A DNA stretch of 64,000 bases from Hymenobacter canadensis (GCF_027359925.1 NZ_CP114767.1:1426001-1490000); one strand, 5' to 3'; shown: positions 29,552 to 37,492, counted from the stretch's first letter. The notes: generated from the letters alone by a model not told the origin. Numbers and translations: made by a program.

Positions 29552-29878
29552 CTATTCAAATAGTGCTTGAAATCCCTCTAACGAGCGAATAATTCGGTAG
29601 GAATGTCCGAGCAAGTTGAGTTTGTGTTCGACAGTGAGTTGGGCTGTTGACTGGCGGCCGGACTCCGTTTTGAATTCGACAAAGAAGATGTGGCCGTGCA
29701 GCACGACGGTTACGTCAGGAACTCCTCGCAGCGCCCCACTCTCTTCGAAGTGCAACCACCTGGCGAAAGCAGCTTCGTTCGGCACACTCCAGATCAATCC
29801 TTCCGGGAATATCCTCTTAAACCACTGAACACATTCTTTCTGTATGGTATGCTCAGACTTCTTCTTGGCGGGTTTCAC
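29552..29878 (-). CDS. VRR-NUC domain nuclease
   Basis: A 108-residue PD-(D/E)xK nuclease. The catalytic residues are in GALRGVPDVTVVLHGHIFFV and EFKTESGRQSTAQLTVEH, with Glu-x-Lys and the following Gln expected of VRR-NUC. In phages these small enzymes work beside the replication genes as junction or flap nucleases. GTG start at 29878, only 15 bp after copy F of the dispersed motif. Confidence 0.88.
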   Translation of the reverse strand: MKPAKKKSEHTIQKECVQWFKRIFPEGLIWSVPNEAAFARWLHFEESGALRGVPDVTVVLHGHIFFVEFKTESGRQSTAQLTVEHKLNLLGHSYRIIRSLEGFQALFE

Positions 29879-29893
29879 CTTTATCTATCCACC

Positions 29894-29919
29894 CAATACT
29901 GTCTTATGATGATACACTT
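29894..29919 (-). repeat. dispersed phage motif, copy F
   Basis: Minus-strand consensus copy (TGTATCATCATAAGACA core exact), placed between the divergent VRR-NUC gene and the small membrane gene at 29955. Its distance to the nuclease start is close to that of copy C to the endolysin start. Confidence 0.87.
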
Positions 29920-29954
29920 TGCTAGTTTTGGCAACTCTATTCCACTTTGATTCT

Positions 29955-30191
29955 ATGCCTCCAACACGTACTCAGGTCATACTCGCTAAAGAGATTATTG
30001 CCAACCTCAAATTGATCGCCATTGCCTTATGTACCGTGAGCATACTCGGAACTATTAATGATTACTTATATCCTATACCCTTCCTTACTAGCGGAAATAC
30101 ATTTATCAGCGTGATCTTGGCATTACCTCTGTGGAGATACCTCTTTTTGGGGCTCAGGTGGGCTTACAGAACTTCTAAGATTAACCTCTAA
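29955..30191 (+). CDS. small membrane protein, paralogue of 41524-41784
   Basis: The ATG at 29955 gives 78 residues, starting MPPTRTQVILAKEIIANLKL, with two hydrophobic segments (about 20-36 and 51-68). The N-terminus matches the protein at 41524 (MPPTHTQIIFAREIMANLKL) at most positions. Both are plus-strand, both lie near a dispersed motif. Location in the inner membrane is predicted; superinfection exclusion is a possible role, not shown. Confidence 0.6.
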   Translation: MPPTRTQVILAKEIIANLKLIAIALCTVSILGTINDYLYPIPFLTSGNTFISVILALPLWRYLFLGLRWAYRTSKINL

Positions 30192-30265
30192 ACGATCTGT
30201 TCGCTCCAATAAATTAGTAGCCATTTAAAATATTCAATACTGACTACGGCAAGTAGCACGCTCAT

Positions 30266-30856
30266 CTAATCAAATACTCTGTGTGATTCTGGAAGCCCAT
30301 CCATTAAGGGGCGAGAGACTTGATCAAATGAGTCGATAAACAGGCGCATACAGGCAAGGCCAGTGATGATCAGGTTGGTCAGCTCATAGTAGCGCTCCAC
30401 AACCTTCACCTCAATCGTCTTAGTCCGATTGAGTTCCACTAAAAATTTTCCATTAATAGCGCGCGCCCTACCATTCTGTCCTCGCACTCTCACCAATACG
30501 TGCACAGTTGGCAGTAATGGCTCATCGTGCGTGTCTTGGGTTCGGATTTGATTAAGCAGGCCCCACACGTAGCTCTGCTCAGGCGTGAGAAAATCAGCGC
30601 GCCACCGGTCAATATACTTAGTGGCAAGGTTGTTAATTCCGTTTTCCTTCTGCCATCTCCCGTGATAGAACCTAATCTGTTGGTAGGCTTGTAGGAAAGA
30701 CCAGACCGCATGTTTAAGCTTCACCTCGTCGGTGCCTCTTCTATCAGGATCAGTAGATGGTTTGATGTGCAGGGCTTCATACTCGATGATACGCCAGCTT
30801 GCTTCGGCCCAAGCGTACTTCTCTTCCATATGAGTACGAGCTGCAGAAATAAGCAT
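30266..30856 (-). CDS. hypothetical phage protein (196 aa)
   Basis: Starts MLISAARTHMEEKYAWAEAS at 30856. Mostly helical with an aromatic-rich middle (HAVWSFLQAYQQIRFYHGRW) and a strand pair near residue 118 (PTVHVLVRVRGQNGRARAIN). No known motif. Early-region position suggests a role in replication or regulation, nothing more can be said. Confidence 0.6.
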   Translation of the reverse strand: MLISAARTHMEEKYAWAEASWRIIEYEALHIKPSTDPDRRGTDEVKLKHAVWSFLQAYQQIRFYHGRWQKENGINNLATKYIDRWRADFLTPEQSYVWGLLNQIRTQDTHDEPLLPTVHVLVRVRGQNGRARAINGKFLVELNRTKTIEVKVVERYYELTNLIITGLACMRLFIDSFDQVSRPLMDGLPESHRVFD

Positions 30857-30908
30857 AGTTGAAAAGGGTTAAATGAGTCGCACTGGTTGATATCCAACAA
30901 GAAAGTGC

Positions 30909-30916
30909 AAAAATAA
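30909..30916 (-). promoter_or_regulatory. possible -7 element (TATTTTTG)
   Basis: The minus strand reads TATTTTTG, matching the Bacteroidetes TAnnTTTG box, about 50 nt upstream of the 30856 start. A matching -33 box is not clear. Confidence 0.4.
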
Positions 30917-30987
30917 TGTTATCGATGTTGTCATCTGTCGATGGAATGTAGTGCATTTGCCCCATCCCTAACCTAAACCCCTTCATC

Positions 30988-31287
30988 GTGCTCAACATCG
31001 AAGCCATTACCGCCACACTTGCCAACGCCGCCAAGAACGAGCAGCGTATCGAGGAAATCCGCAAATCGTATGCAAAGGCTCAGAACGCTTTGGCCGACCT
31101 CGGTGAACTCCTCTCCGATTCCTATGTGCCTGCTGAAAAGCCGGCCAAGGTGCCGTACATCCGCCCTGCCAAACGGGCTGAACTAGACGCTAAAGCTATT
31201 CTAGGAACCGCGTCACAGGACGCCCAACAGCCAAAGCCTACTGCTGATAAGGCCAAGGTCAAAAACGCGCAGCCAGCGGCGATTTAA
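30988..31287 (+). CDS. small basic hypothetical protein
   Basis: GTG at 30988 gives 99 residues, MLNIEAITATLANAAKNEQR onward. The first half is helical, the second half is Lys/Pro/Ala-rich and likely disordered. Divergent from the 30856 gene and followed by a strong hairpin. Function not recognised. Confidence 0.55.
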   Translation: MLNIEAITATLANAAKNEQRIEEIRKSYAKAQNALADLGELLSDSYVPAEKPAKVPYIRPAKRAELDAKAILGTASQDAQQPKPTADKAKVKNAQPAAI

Positions 31288-31306
31288 CGCGTAATTGGAG
31301 TGCATT

Positions 31307-31341
31307 AAAAAGCCTCTATCATTATTGATAGAGGCTTTTTT
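31307..31341 (+). terminator. terminator after the 30988 gene
   Basis: AAAAAGCCTCTATC and GATAGAGGCTTTTTT, a 14-bp perfect stem with a T-run. Confidence 0.88.
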
Positions 31342-31370
31342 GTGTGCGTTTGCTTTGACAATGTTGCCAC

Positions 31371-31829
31371 TCACACTTCAAGACGGGCGAGAGTCCAGCG
31401 CTGATTTTGACCTGCAGCCCAGTCAGAGTTATTCCATAGCTCATTTGGGTCTTGCGAAGTGAATTTCACACGTCGCATATGCGGATAGCTATCCAGTGGG
31501 CTATCCTCCTCTTCACTATCCTGTTTCCAGTCGTAGTTGCCCATGACTTCCACCACTGCTCTGTTGACACCATTATGTCGGAGGATGACGAGATCTCCAA
31601 TTTTCATGTGGCGGTAAAAATTCCATAAGGAAGGTCCGCCCATTTGGGCGTTGTCCAGTGTAGGATATGCCTTACTAATGGCAGCTCCAATAGCAGCAGC
31701 ATTCTGGTAACCTACTTCTTGGATGTTGCCCACGGCTTCCCAGCCGATACAGATACACTCGTTTTCTCGATACCATTGGAGTGCTTCATCAGCAACTTCG
31801 TGATGGGTTATTAGGCGCCAGACGTTCAT
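31371..31829 (-). CDS. PUA/EVE-like domain protein
   Basis: A 152-residue protein whose layout fits the EVE-like domains found at the N-terminus of McrB-like and other restriction proteins: MNVWRLITHHEVADEALQWY, then CICIGWEAVGNIQEVGY, LWNFYRHMKIGDLVILRHNG and a late RRVKFTSQ strand. Such folds read modified bases in DNA or RNA. Here it stands alone in the phage early region, next to the polymerase gene. ATG at 31829. Likeness is judged from pattern only. Confidence 0.55.
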   Translation of the reverse strand: MNVWRLITHHEVADEALQWYRENECICIGWEAVGNIQEVGYQNAAAIGAAISKAYPTLDNAQMGGPSLWNFYRHMKIGDLVILRHNGVNRAVVEVMGNYDWKQDSEEEDSPLDSYPHMRRVKFTSQDPNELWNNSDWAAGQNQRWTLARLEV

Positions 31830-31945
31830 TTGATATGATAGAAAAGGTTAAGTACATCTGCAATATATGCTACTCGACTGGTGATTGCAGGAAGACGCGA
31901 AGATGCGAGCAGCGAAGCATATAGAAGCATGGCTAGTCGATAGAT

Positions 31946-33469
31946 CTACCAAGCAATTTCAGACCCCATCGTTTCGCCAAACAGCTGATCAATTATCCAC
32001 TCATTGCTCTTCACGCAATCCAAGCTCGTAGAAAGCAGGTCGCTTTCAATAGTGGGTGAAGTACCGATTTCATCACGAAATCCGTCCATCATCATCTTGC
32101 GAACTTTCTCGGTGTGTTCTTCTAGCACCACTACTGAATCATGGATGGTGGCGTGGAAAATACCGGAAGCAGTGAGCTTTGCGCTGATCTTTCCAAGTAT
32201 AACCGAAGCTTCTCGACGCTGCATCAGAATCGCAAGGTCACTGTAGTCTCTCTCTTTATGATGCTCCACTTGTTTGTAGACGTTCGGGAAGCGCTGGGCG
32301 AAATAACGACCAAACGGCTGGCCGGCGGAGTGCTCGCTTTTACAGAAGAAGATTGAAGCAAAGAACTTCACCTTGAAGGCGCTGCGCTGTTCTTGAGGGT
32401 ATCCTAGATCATCCATCAGCACGTTGTAGAACGTGCCGGAGCTGGTGAGGCGGATGTATTCCTGTACGTCGGCGGGTAATTCTTCTCCACGGTAGGCATC
32501 GGCCAGAAGTAGCGAGAAGATGTAGGGTTGGGAGTTGCGGATGTCCAGGTTGATGAGGCGGCTCTCGCTTTGCTGGTGGAACAGGAACTGACGCAGGTCT
32601 GATGAGAGGTTGGAGATGTTGGTGAAGATCCTGCTGGTCTTGTCGGGCTGCTCCAAGAAGAAGTCGCCTTTAGCGATCTTCTCGATTGCCATACGGTCTG
32701 CTTCGTACTGACTTAGAAGTGATGCCTTGACGAGCTGAAGTGCATTAAGACCCTCCGACTGCTTATGGCTCGTTGCCTTGCGCAACAAGTGTATAATCAT
32801 AAGAGAGTATAACGCAGGGTTTGAAGTATAAGCAAGGAATATGGGTTCGTAGACCTTCTTTGTCAGCTGCTTGGATGTAGTAATATGGGCAAGTGTATAA
32901 TCATAAGACAGTAATGCAGAAAGTGAAGAGTTTAGCTTCTCCTCAATGTGCCTCAGCGCTTCTTGCTTATTGATGCCGATGAGATTGAGATTCTTCCAGG
33001 TGGAATCTGCCTGCTGTTGGCTTTGATATTGGACCCTCTGCTGCTCCAACTTCTTGCCCATGATGTGAGGATTGAACACCTCACGCAGAACGGACCTGCT
33101 CATCCAATCAGGGTGAATACGGTAGCCGATGCTCTTCTGGCCGACGATGTACTGGTTATCGGACTGGATGATGCCCGCTGCTAGCAGAACATCCTTCACC
33201 TCTTTGGCATAGCGAGAACCCAGCATCTGACATAGCGTTTTCATGCTCAACGAAGCAAAGCCAAGCGGACCCAGCGTTTTGTTGAACACTCCAGCTTCAA
33301 TGATCTTGTGCAGGAAGTAGTGGTACTTGTCCTGATGGTCGTTGATGTAGCGTTGCTTGTTCTTCTCGATGTGCGCGAATTGACCGCCGTACTCACGGGT
33401 GAAATCAATGGAATCGAGAATAAGCGGAATGTCGATTTTGCCGGGCACGGCAAATTGCTGTTGTATCAT
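31946..33469 (-). CDS. family-A-like DNA polymerase (TV-Pol-like)
   Basis: A 507-residue protein. The C-terminal 220 residues carry the palm signature of the Pol A/T7 RNA polymerase superfamily: motif A RLINLDIRNSQPYIFSLLL (Asp309), motif B QRSAFKVKFFASIFF (Arg362, Lys366), the helix GRYFAQRFPNVYKQV, and motif C FHATIHDSVVVLEEH (His443-Asp444-Ser, as in T7 RNA polymerase, where Pol I has His-Asp-Glu). The N-terminal part is not the Pol I exonuclease; residues 70-120 look like a winged helix. This matches transposon- and virus-associated polymerases (TV-Pol), presumed phage replication enzymes. Two dispersed motifs lie inside the gene. ATG at 33469. Confidence 0.72.
   Translation of the reverse strand: MIQQQFAVPGKIDIPLILDSIDFTREYGGQFAHIEKNKQRYINDHQDKYHYFLHKIIEAGVFNKTLGPLGFASLSMKTLCQMLGSRYAKEVKDVLLAAGIIQSDNQYIVGQKSIGYRIHPDWMSRSVLREVFNPHIMGKKLEQQRVQYQSQQQADSTWKNLNLIGINKQEALRHIEEKLNSSLSALLSYDYTLAHITTSKQLTKKVYEPIFLAYTSNPALYSLMIIHLLRKATSHKQSEGLNALQLVKASLLSQYEADRMAIEKIAKGDFFLEQPDKTSRIFTNISNLSSDLRQFLFHQQSESRLINLDIRNSQPYIFSLLLADAYRGEELPADVQEYIRLTSSGTFYNVLMDDLGYPQEQRSAFKVKFFASIFFCKSEHSAGQPFGRYFAQRFPNVYKQVEHHKERDYSDLAILMQRREASVILGKISAKLTASGIFHATIHDSVVVLEEHTEKVRKMMMDGFRDEIGTSPTIESDLLSTSLDCVKSNEWIIDQLFGETMGSEIAW
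32786..32810 (+). repeat. dispersed phage motif, copy G (inside polymerase gene)
   Basis: TGTATAATCATAAGAGA core. On the coding (minus) strand it encodes YSLMIIHLL, residues 221-229. It differs from copy H in reading frame although the DNA is nearly the same. Confidence 0.83.
32890..32914 (+). repeat. dispersed phage motif, copy H (inside polymerase gene)
   Basis: TGTATAATCATAAGACA core, 104 bp from copy G. On the coding strand it reads LLSYDYTLA, residues 186-194, a different frame from copy G. Both copies share the ATAATC variant. Confidence 0.83.
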
Positions 33470-33561
33470 GGGTCATGCAGTTGTGTTTTAGGTGTCTCCG
33501 GTGTTCCACGACCGACGAATGGTGCTGCATGCTATTGTATTACCCAAAGATGGGTTGGAAC

Positions 33562-33611
33562 GCGCGTGAGGGAAAAACATGCATTGACCACTCAACAAAA
33601 CCCTCACGCGC
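33562..33611. other. 11-bp GC-rich stem with 28-nt loop before the polymerase gene
   Basis: GCGCGTGAGGG (33562-33572) and CCCTCACGCGC (33601-33611) are perfect complements. It has no T-run, so it is not a plain terminator; an origin hairpin or attenuator fits better. Confidence 0.55.
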
Positions 33612-33873
33612 CCCAGGTAGGAGGATGCCTGCCACATTGTTTGTATTGTATCTATTGCCTGTATGGGCAAAAAGCGCGTCGATACGAGAATATTTTCTCC
33701 TTCTTTTCAAAGGAGGCTGCAGAGCTTACTGGCGAGTGAACTCTATTTGCATAATAGCTAGGCCCAGGCGAACGCAGGATGAGCAGGCCATACAAGCAAC
33801 CATTGTAGGGTGTTGCGCGCTACCAGCGGCTCGGTTTCAGACAATAGGTATTGCCGGGTTAGTGTCCCTAAAA

Positions 33874-33905
33874 GAAACCCCTGGCCTCACATGACCAGGG
33901 GTTTC
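33874..33905 (-). terminator. terminator after the 33909 gene
   Basis: GAAACCCCTGG and CCAGGGGTTTC form an 11-bp stem, a few bases beyond the stop at 33909. Confidence 0.75.
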
Positions 33906-33908
33906 AAC

Positions 33909-34277
33909 TCAGAATAGAGGCTTGGGCTTGGTTATCCGTTTGCCTAGGCTTTTTCCGCATCGCCATTCTGACTCGTTCCAATGGCCTCCTTTTCTCCGCC
34001 ATCGATGCATGATGGTGATATCAGGATTTAACCGACTGAAACGACCGAGTTCTCTGTCGTTGGGGATAAGGCCTTTAGTAACAAATTCAACCTTTTCACC
34101 TTGATCTATGACGCCTCGGCCAATTACATCTGAGCTGTAGATCCTGCCGAAGTTGTACACCACTATTTCACTTGCATCCCTGGTAGCTAAAGAGGATTTG
34201 GCTAGGGCTACAGCCTCTTCAGTTCCATAAAAGAGCAGAACGTTCGTGATGCTTTCTGATTTCCTCAAACTCTGCAT
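33909..34277 (-). CDS. hypothetical phage protein (122 aa)
   Basis: Starts MQSLRKSESITNVLLFYGTE at 34277. An alpha/beta N-terminal half (NVLLFYGTEEAVALAKSSLA, then SEIVVYNFGRIY) and a basic, Trp-rich C-terminus (MHRWRRKGGHWNESEWRCGK) that could bind nucleic acid. No family recognised. Its start lies 7 bp from the stop of the 34285 gene, so the two form an operon. Confidence 0.6.
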   Translation of the reverse strand: MQSLRKSESITNVLLFYGTEEAVALAKSSLATRDASEIVVYNFGRIYSSDVIGRGVIDQGEKVEFVTKGLIPNDRELGRFSRLNPDITIMHRWRRKGGHWNESEWRCGKSLGKRITKPKPLF

Positions 34278-34284
34278 AACGAGC

Positions 34285-35052
34285 TTAACTCAAAGGTTCG
34301 CGCCGCTCTACTACAGTCGAATACTTTCTGTAAAATCGGCGTAAGTCCTCAGCTGTGAGTTTTTCATCATTTATAGCGGCCTCGATTTGCTGTTTCTCAT
34401 GAACCAAGAAAGTGCCTTCGTCATACATGGCCATATCCTCACGAATAATGAGAACCTCCCTAGCTCTAGGACTGATCTCTTTTGAATTCTGCTGGATTCT
34501 ATTGTAGAATGCTTCGATCTGTTCTAAGCAGTGGTCATCATTGGCCGCATACTTCAGGAATGCTTCTTTTTCAACGTACAGGTACCGACCAGCTTCCATA
34601 AGTTGAGCTATCTCCTGAACACGGCGATTACGGGTTTCCTCTGGGCTGACATATTTCAGAATCGTATCAAAATATGGCTCTGGCACCTCAAACCCTATGG
34701 GGATACCATCGGGCAATTGGAATGGTGAATTGACTTCCTCAAAGCGGTAATAAAAACCGTTCTTGAGTATAGTCGACTCGTAATGCACATTGAATGCAAC
34801 AATGTGACGGTGAGTTACTTTCACGCATAATCCATGGTGAATGTAAAGTGTGTCACCAACGCCCGGACGCGCTCCGAAGGACCGGAGCGTGTTTTCCAGA
34901 AACTCGTTGATCATCCACTCAATACGTGCTTTGCTACCTGGCTCTCCTGCAAGAGCATAGACGGCGCCTGGGCTTATGGCGTAAGTATGAGGTGTGTTTT
35001 TATTCCCTTGGTTCTTGGGCATAGCTCCGCCATGCAATTTGTGATTGCTCAT
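34285..35052 (-). CDS. hypothetical phage protein (255 aa)
   Basis: Starts MSNHKLHGGAMPKNQGNKNT at 35052. Mixed alpha/beta core with GDTLYIHHGLCVKVTHRHIV and a helical, acidic C-terminal third (EKQQIEAAINDEKLTAEDLR). No known domain seen. Its leader and first residues resemble those of the 35490 gene. It may be regulatory, but there is no clear helix-turn-helix. Confidence 0.6.
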   Translation of the reverse strand: MSNHKLHGGAMPKNQGNKNTPHTYAISPGAVYALAGEPGSKARIEWMINEFLENTLRSFGARPGVGDTLYIHHGLCVKVTHRHIVAFNVHYESTILKNGFYYRFEEVNSPFQLPDGIPIGFEVPEPYFDTILKYVSPEETRNRRVQEIAQLMEAGRYLYVEKEAFLKYAANDDHCLEQIEAFYNRIQQNSKEISPRAREVLIIREDMAMYDEGTFLVHEKQQIEAAINDEKLTAEDLRRFYRKYSTVVERREPLS

Positions 35053-35185
35053 TTTTTTGAAGTCGTTTTATGAAAGGAATGGCGATCGAATGATCACCGA
35101 TACACAGAACCTTGGAGCCTGTACACAGCTCCGCCTAATAGCTCGTCAGCTTTAGACTTTTTCCGGTATCTGTTATGCTATTAAG
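35053..35185 (-). repeat. duplicated leader element, copy 1
   Basis: On the minus strand this leader shares GGCGGAGCTGTGTACA and neighbouring blocks with 35491-35610. It contains the dyad GGAGC-CTGTACACA-GCTCC at 35114-35132. Both copies end at a gene whose protein begins MxxxxLxGGxMP. No start codon opens the frame shared by the two copies, so it is more likely RNA or an operator than a peptide gene. Confidence 0.55.
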
Positions 35186-35217
35186 CTGATGTCAGTTCGC
35201 CCCGTTTGAGAGCAGTT

Positions 35218-35490
35218 TTATCGACACTGGGACTCTAAAGAGCCGTCAACTTCAATTTGATGGAGAATCTCGCCCATGACTCTATGAAGTGATCTAGCAT
35301 CATCGATACTCAACATTGTTTTCGTCACAGTTCTCATCGATGATGTGTCGGCCACAGAGGACTCAAAAAGTAAGGTTATGCTTTTTGAGTTGCCTAGTAC
35401 AGAGAATTTGTCAACCCTTGTACCACGATTTAAAGGCAACAGGGTATGAGGATCGGGCATATTTCCGCCCTGCAATTCTTGCTCGGTCAT
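35218..35490 (-). CDS. small hypothetical phage protein
   Basis: The ATG at 35490 (MTEQELQGGNMPDPHTLLPL) gives 90 residues; the frame continues upstream but the start is set by likeness to the 35052 gene. The remainder has two strands (SITLLFESSVA) and a C-terminal helix (ARSLHRVMGEILHQIEV). Function not recognised. Confidence 0.5.
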   Translation of the reverse strand: MTEQELQGGNMPDPHTLLPLNRGTRVDKFSVLGNSKSITLLFESSVADTSSMRTVTKTMLSIDDARSLHRVMGEILHQIEVDGSLESQCR

Positions 35491-35615
35491 TTTTTCAAAA
35501 GTAAGATTGGAGAGAAAAAACGACACCGAGTGCCGCAAACATCACATATCGAAGAGCTTGTGCACAGCTCCGCCCAGAAGCCCGCCGGCTTTGAATTTTT
35601 CCGATATGTGTTGTT
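35491..35615 (-). repeat. duplicated leader element, copy 2
   Basis: Second copy of the leader upstream of the 35490 gene. It carries the dyad GAGCTTGTGCACAGCTC at 35554-35570, whose centre TGTGCACA is a perfect palindrome. Between here and 35932 no gene is seen; a hairpin AGTTCCC/GGGAACT occurs near 35710-35746. Confidence 0.55.
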
Positions 35616-35895
35616 GAGAAGTGCGGATTATGAGAGTGGCCTACTCCCGTAATCTGCTAAGTCCTGATCAGGAGACTATACTACCGTAACAGCGTCTAAA
35701 GGGCAAAAAGTTCCCCAGTCTGCCAAATTATCGGTTTGCTGGGAACTAAAAGCAAACAAGCAAAATCTTCTATATGACACTCAGCATCTTACAAAATACT
35801 ATAGGATTAATGCTCGTCATCACTTCAAAAATTTCAACTTCGCTATGTGTATATTCATAATAATTCCCTTTCAAAACTGCTCACCTACTCACCAT

Positions 35896-35930
35896 AAAAA
35901 AGCCCCCACTTCATAAAGCAGGGGCTTTTT
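35896..35930 (-). terminator. terminator after the 36085 gene
   Basis: AAAAAAGCCCC and GGGGCTTTTT form a 10-bp stem with T/A runs on both sides. Confidence 0.8.
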
Positions 35931-35932
35931 CA

Positions 35933-36085
35933 TTACTTGATAAGCTGTTCAAGCTGACTCCATGCATGAACGACCTGGATAAAAGCTTCGACAAGCAAAG
36001 GAATACTTATCAATAGTGCTTTTACCACCTTAAGAGGTTTGTTTTTCTTCCACTTCTTGGAAGAACAAGGCTTTTTGCGAGCCAT
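35933..36085 (-). CDS. small basic single-pass membrane protein
   Basis: The ATG at 36085 (MARKKPCSSKKWKKNKPLKV) gives 50 residues: a strongly basic first 20 and then one hydrophobic helix (VKALLISIPLLVEAFIQVV). It lies between the integrase and the early genes, followed by a terminator. Function unknown. The frame upstream of this ATG is not convincing. Confidence 0.5.
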   Translation of the reverse strand: MARKKPCSSKKWKKNKPLKVVKALLISIPLLVEAFIQVVHAWSQLEQLIK

Positions 36086-36310
36086 AACACAGGGGGTGTT
36101 GGGCAGGCACTCGATGAGTACCTGCAAGACCAATCGAAAATCTCACGATCTGGTGGTGGTCTAGAACCGTTATGAAGCGAGGCCACCCTGCTTCAATCCC
36201 CTAGCGGCTTGTAAAGCCTAATCCCCACGGTCGGGACGCTCACAAATAAGCAGCGTATTTGTGAACTGTGCAATAGCATAATGGATATTTTGCGTGCTCG
36301 TGCTCCACTC

Positions 36311-37492
36311 CTACCCGAAGATCGTCACCTTGGCTAGCTGCTCTGCTAGGTTACGCTTACGGTCCGCATAGATGCTGAAGCTTTCAAGGGTCTTGTGACC
36401 TGTGATGGCGGAGATCTTCGATATCGGCAGACCAGCCTCCAAACAGAGGTTGATGAATGTCCGCCTGCCGGTGTGAGCCGTGATAAGCTCATGCTTGGGC
36501 TTGTATGTCGTTACTGGGTTTTGCCCGTTGAAGCGAACAATGGTTTCGTGGTACTGCAGGCTCGGCATCATGGCCGTAATCCGACGAATGATCAGGCGAT
36601 AGTATTGGTAGTTACACTTCTTGACCAAGCCCCTATCAATGATCTGACGAGCGATAGGTGTAATAGGAATCACGAGCCGCTGCTTGGTCTTCTGAGTCAC
36701 CACAACTATTTCATCGCCGATGATGCTGGTGGCCGGATTGAAGAATACATCCGAGTAGCGTAAGCCGGTCACACACATCAGTACGAGCGTGTCACGAATC
36801 TTCAGGTGCGCCTTCTTCTGCAGCGGTAGATTCACCAGCTCCTCGAACTCGTGGCGCTCGAAGTAAATCACGTTGTCATCGCGCCGCGGCAGGTTGAACT
36901 TATAGCGCTTGAAGTGTCCGTCTAGGTTCAACTCTTCAGCAAAGCAATTCAGGACCATAAGCACCTTGGTCATGTATGTCTGGATGCTCGTATTCGTCAG
37001 CCCACGCTGAATCAGGAAGCCCTGGATGCGGTACATCTCCGCTTCATCAACAAGGCGCACATCGAGTTTAGGGTTGTATTCGTGGAGACACGTATTGAGG
37101 CAGGTAAGAATCTTGACCTGACTGCGCGAATAAGAGTAGCGCCGCATATCAATGAACCGCTCAAAGATTCCAGTAAGCGTACGCTCGTGATCAGGTGCAA
37201 AAGCCTCCTTGGCCTTCTCGTAAGCCTCCTTCATAGCTTCGACAGTAAGATCAATACCAAAGCTAGTTAGTTGAGCCTGCGCCGCTCTGAGCGATGAAAT
37301 GACCTCGTTCAGCTTTGCATTAATCCGGGGTGCATCCTTACCTAGTGCCCTTCCTCCTATAAAGTTGTCAGGGTCTACTGTTAGCCCTGTCGAGATCACC
37401 CACTTGGAGCCCCGATGCTGCCACTGGACGGAAAGCGGCTGCTCTACTTTGTTCTTGTTTACGTTCCGAATGAACGGTTTGATGGTTGCCAT
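36311..37492 (-). CDS. int: tyrosine recombinase (phage integrase)
   Basis: Catalyses insertion into and excision from dprA (393 residues). The N-terminal 95 residues include the Bacteroidetes-type arm-binding domain, residues 105-195 the SAM-like core-binding domain, and the catalytic domain has Arg245 (TGLRYSD), a Lys near 268-270, His340-x-x-Arg343 (ITAHTGRRTFI), His366 (ITGHKT) and the nucleophile Tyr375 (FSIYADRKR). It is 5.6 kb from attR. Just upstream of the ATG at 37492 the minus strand carries TTGTATCAAACTG, similar to the arm sites. Confidence 0.95.
   Translation of the reverse strand: MATIKPFIRNVNKNKVEQPLSVQWQHRGSKWVISTGLTVDPDNFIGGRALGKDAPRINAKLNEVISSLRAAQAQLTSFGIDLTVEAMKEAYEKAKEAFAPDHERTLTGIFERFIDMRRYSYSRSQVKILTCLNTCLHEYNPKLDVRLVDEAEMYRIQGFLIQRGLTNTSIQTYMTKVLMVLNCFAEELNLDGHFKRYKFNLPRRDDNVIYFERHEFEELVNLPLQKKAHLKIRDTLVLMCVTGLRYSDVFFNPATSIIGDEIVVVTQKTKQRLVIPITPIARQIIDRGLVKKCNYQYYRLIIRRITAMMPSLQYHETIVRFNGQNPVTTYKPKHELITAHTGRRTFINLCLEAGLPISKISAITGHKTLESFSIYADRKRNLAEQLAKVTIFG

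Larger units (their letters stand above)
33470..33908 (-). other. non-coding leader upstream of the polymerase gene
   Basis: About 440 bp between the 33909-34277 gene and the polymerase. Open frames here lack family features and codon pattern. The segment contains the long-range hairpin at 33562-33611 and a terminator at its right end. It is a candidate for the replication origin or a regulated leader. Confidence 0.4.

Noticed and set aside
33475..33894. Plus-strand ORF of 139 codons upstream of the polymerase
   Set aside because: Cys/Arg-rich composition with no family features, and it overlaps a terminator and a hairpin. More likely non-coding.
35053..35610. Short peptide genes in the duplicated leaders (LLGGAV frames)
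   Set aside because: Both frames begin after a TAG stop and contain no ATG, GTG or TTG before the conserved part.
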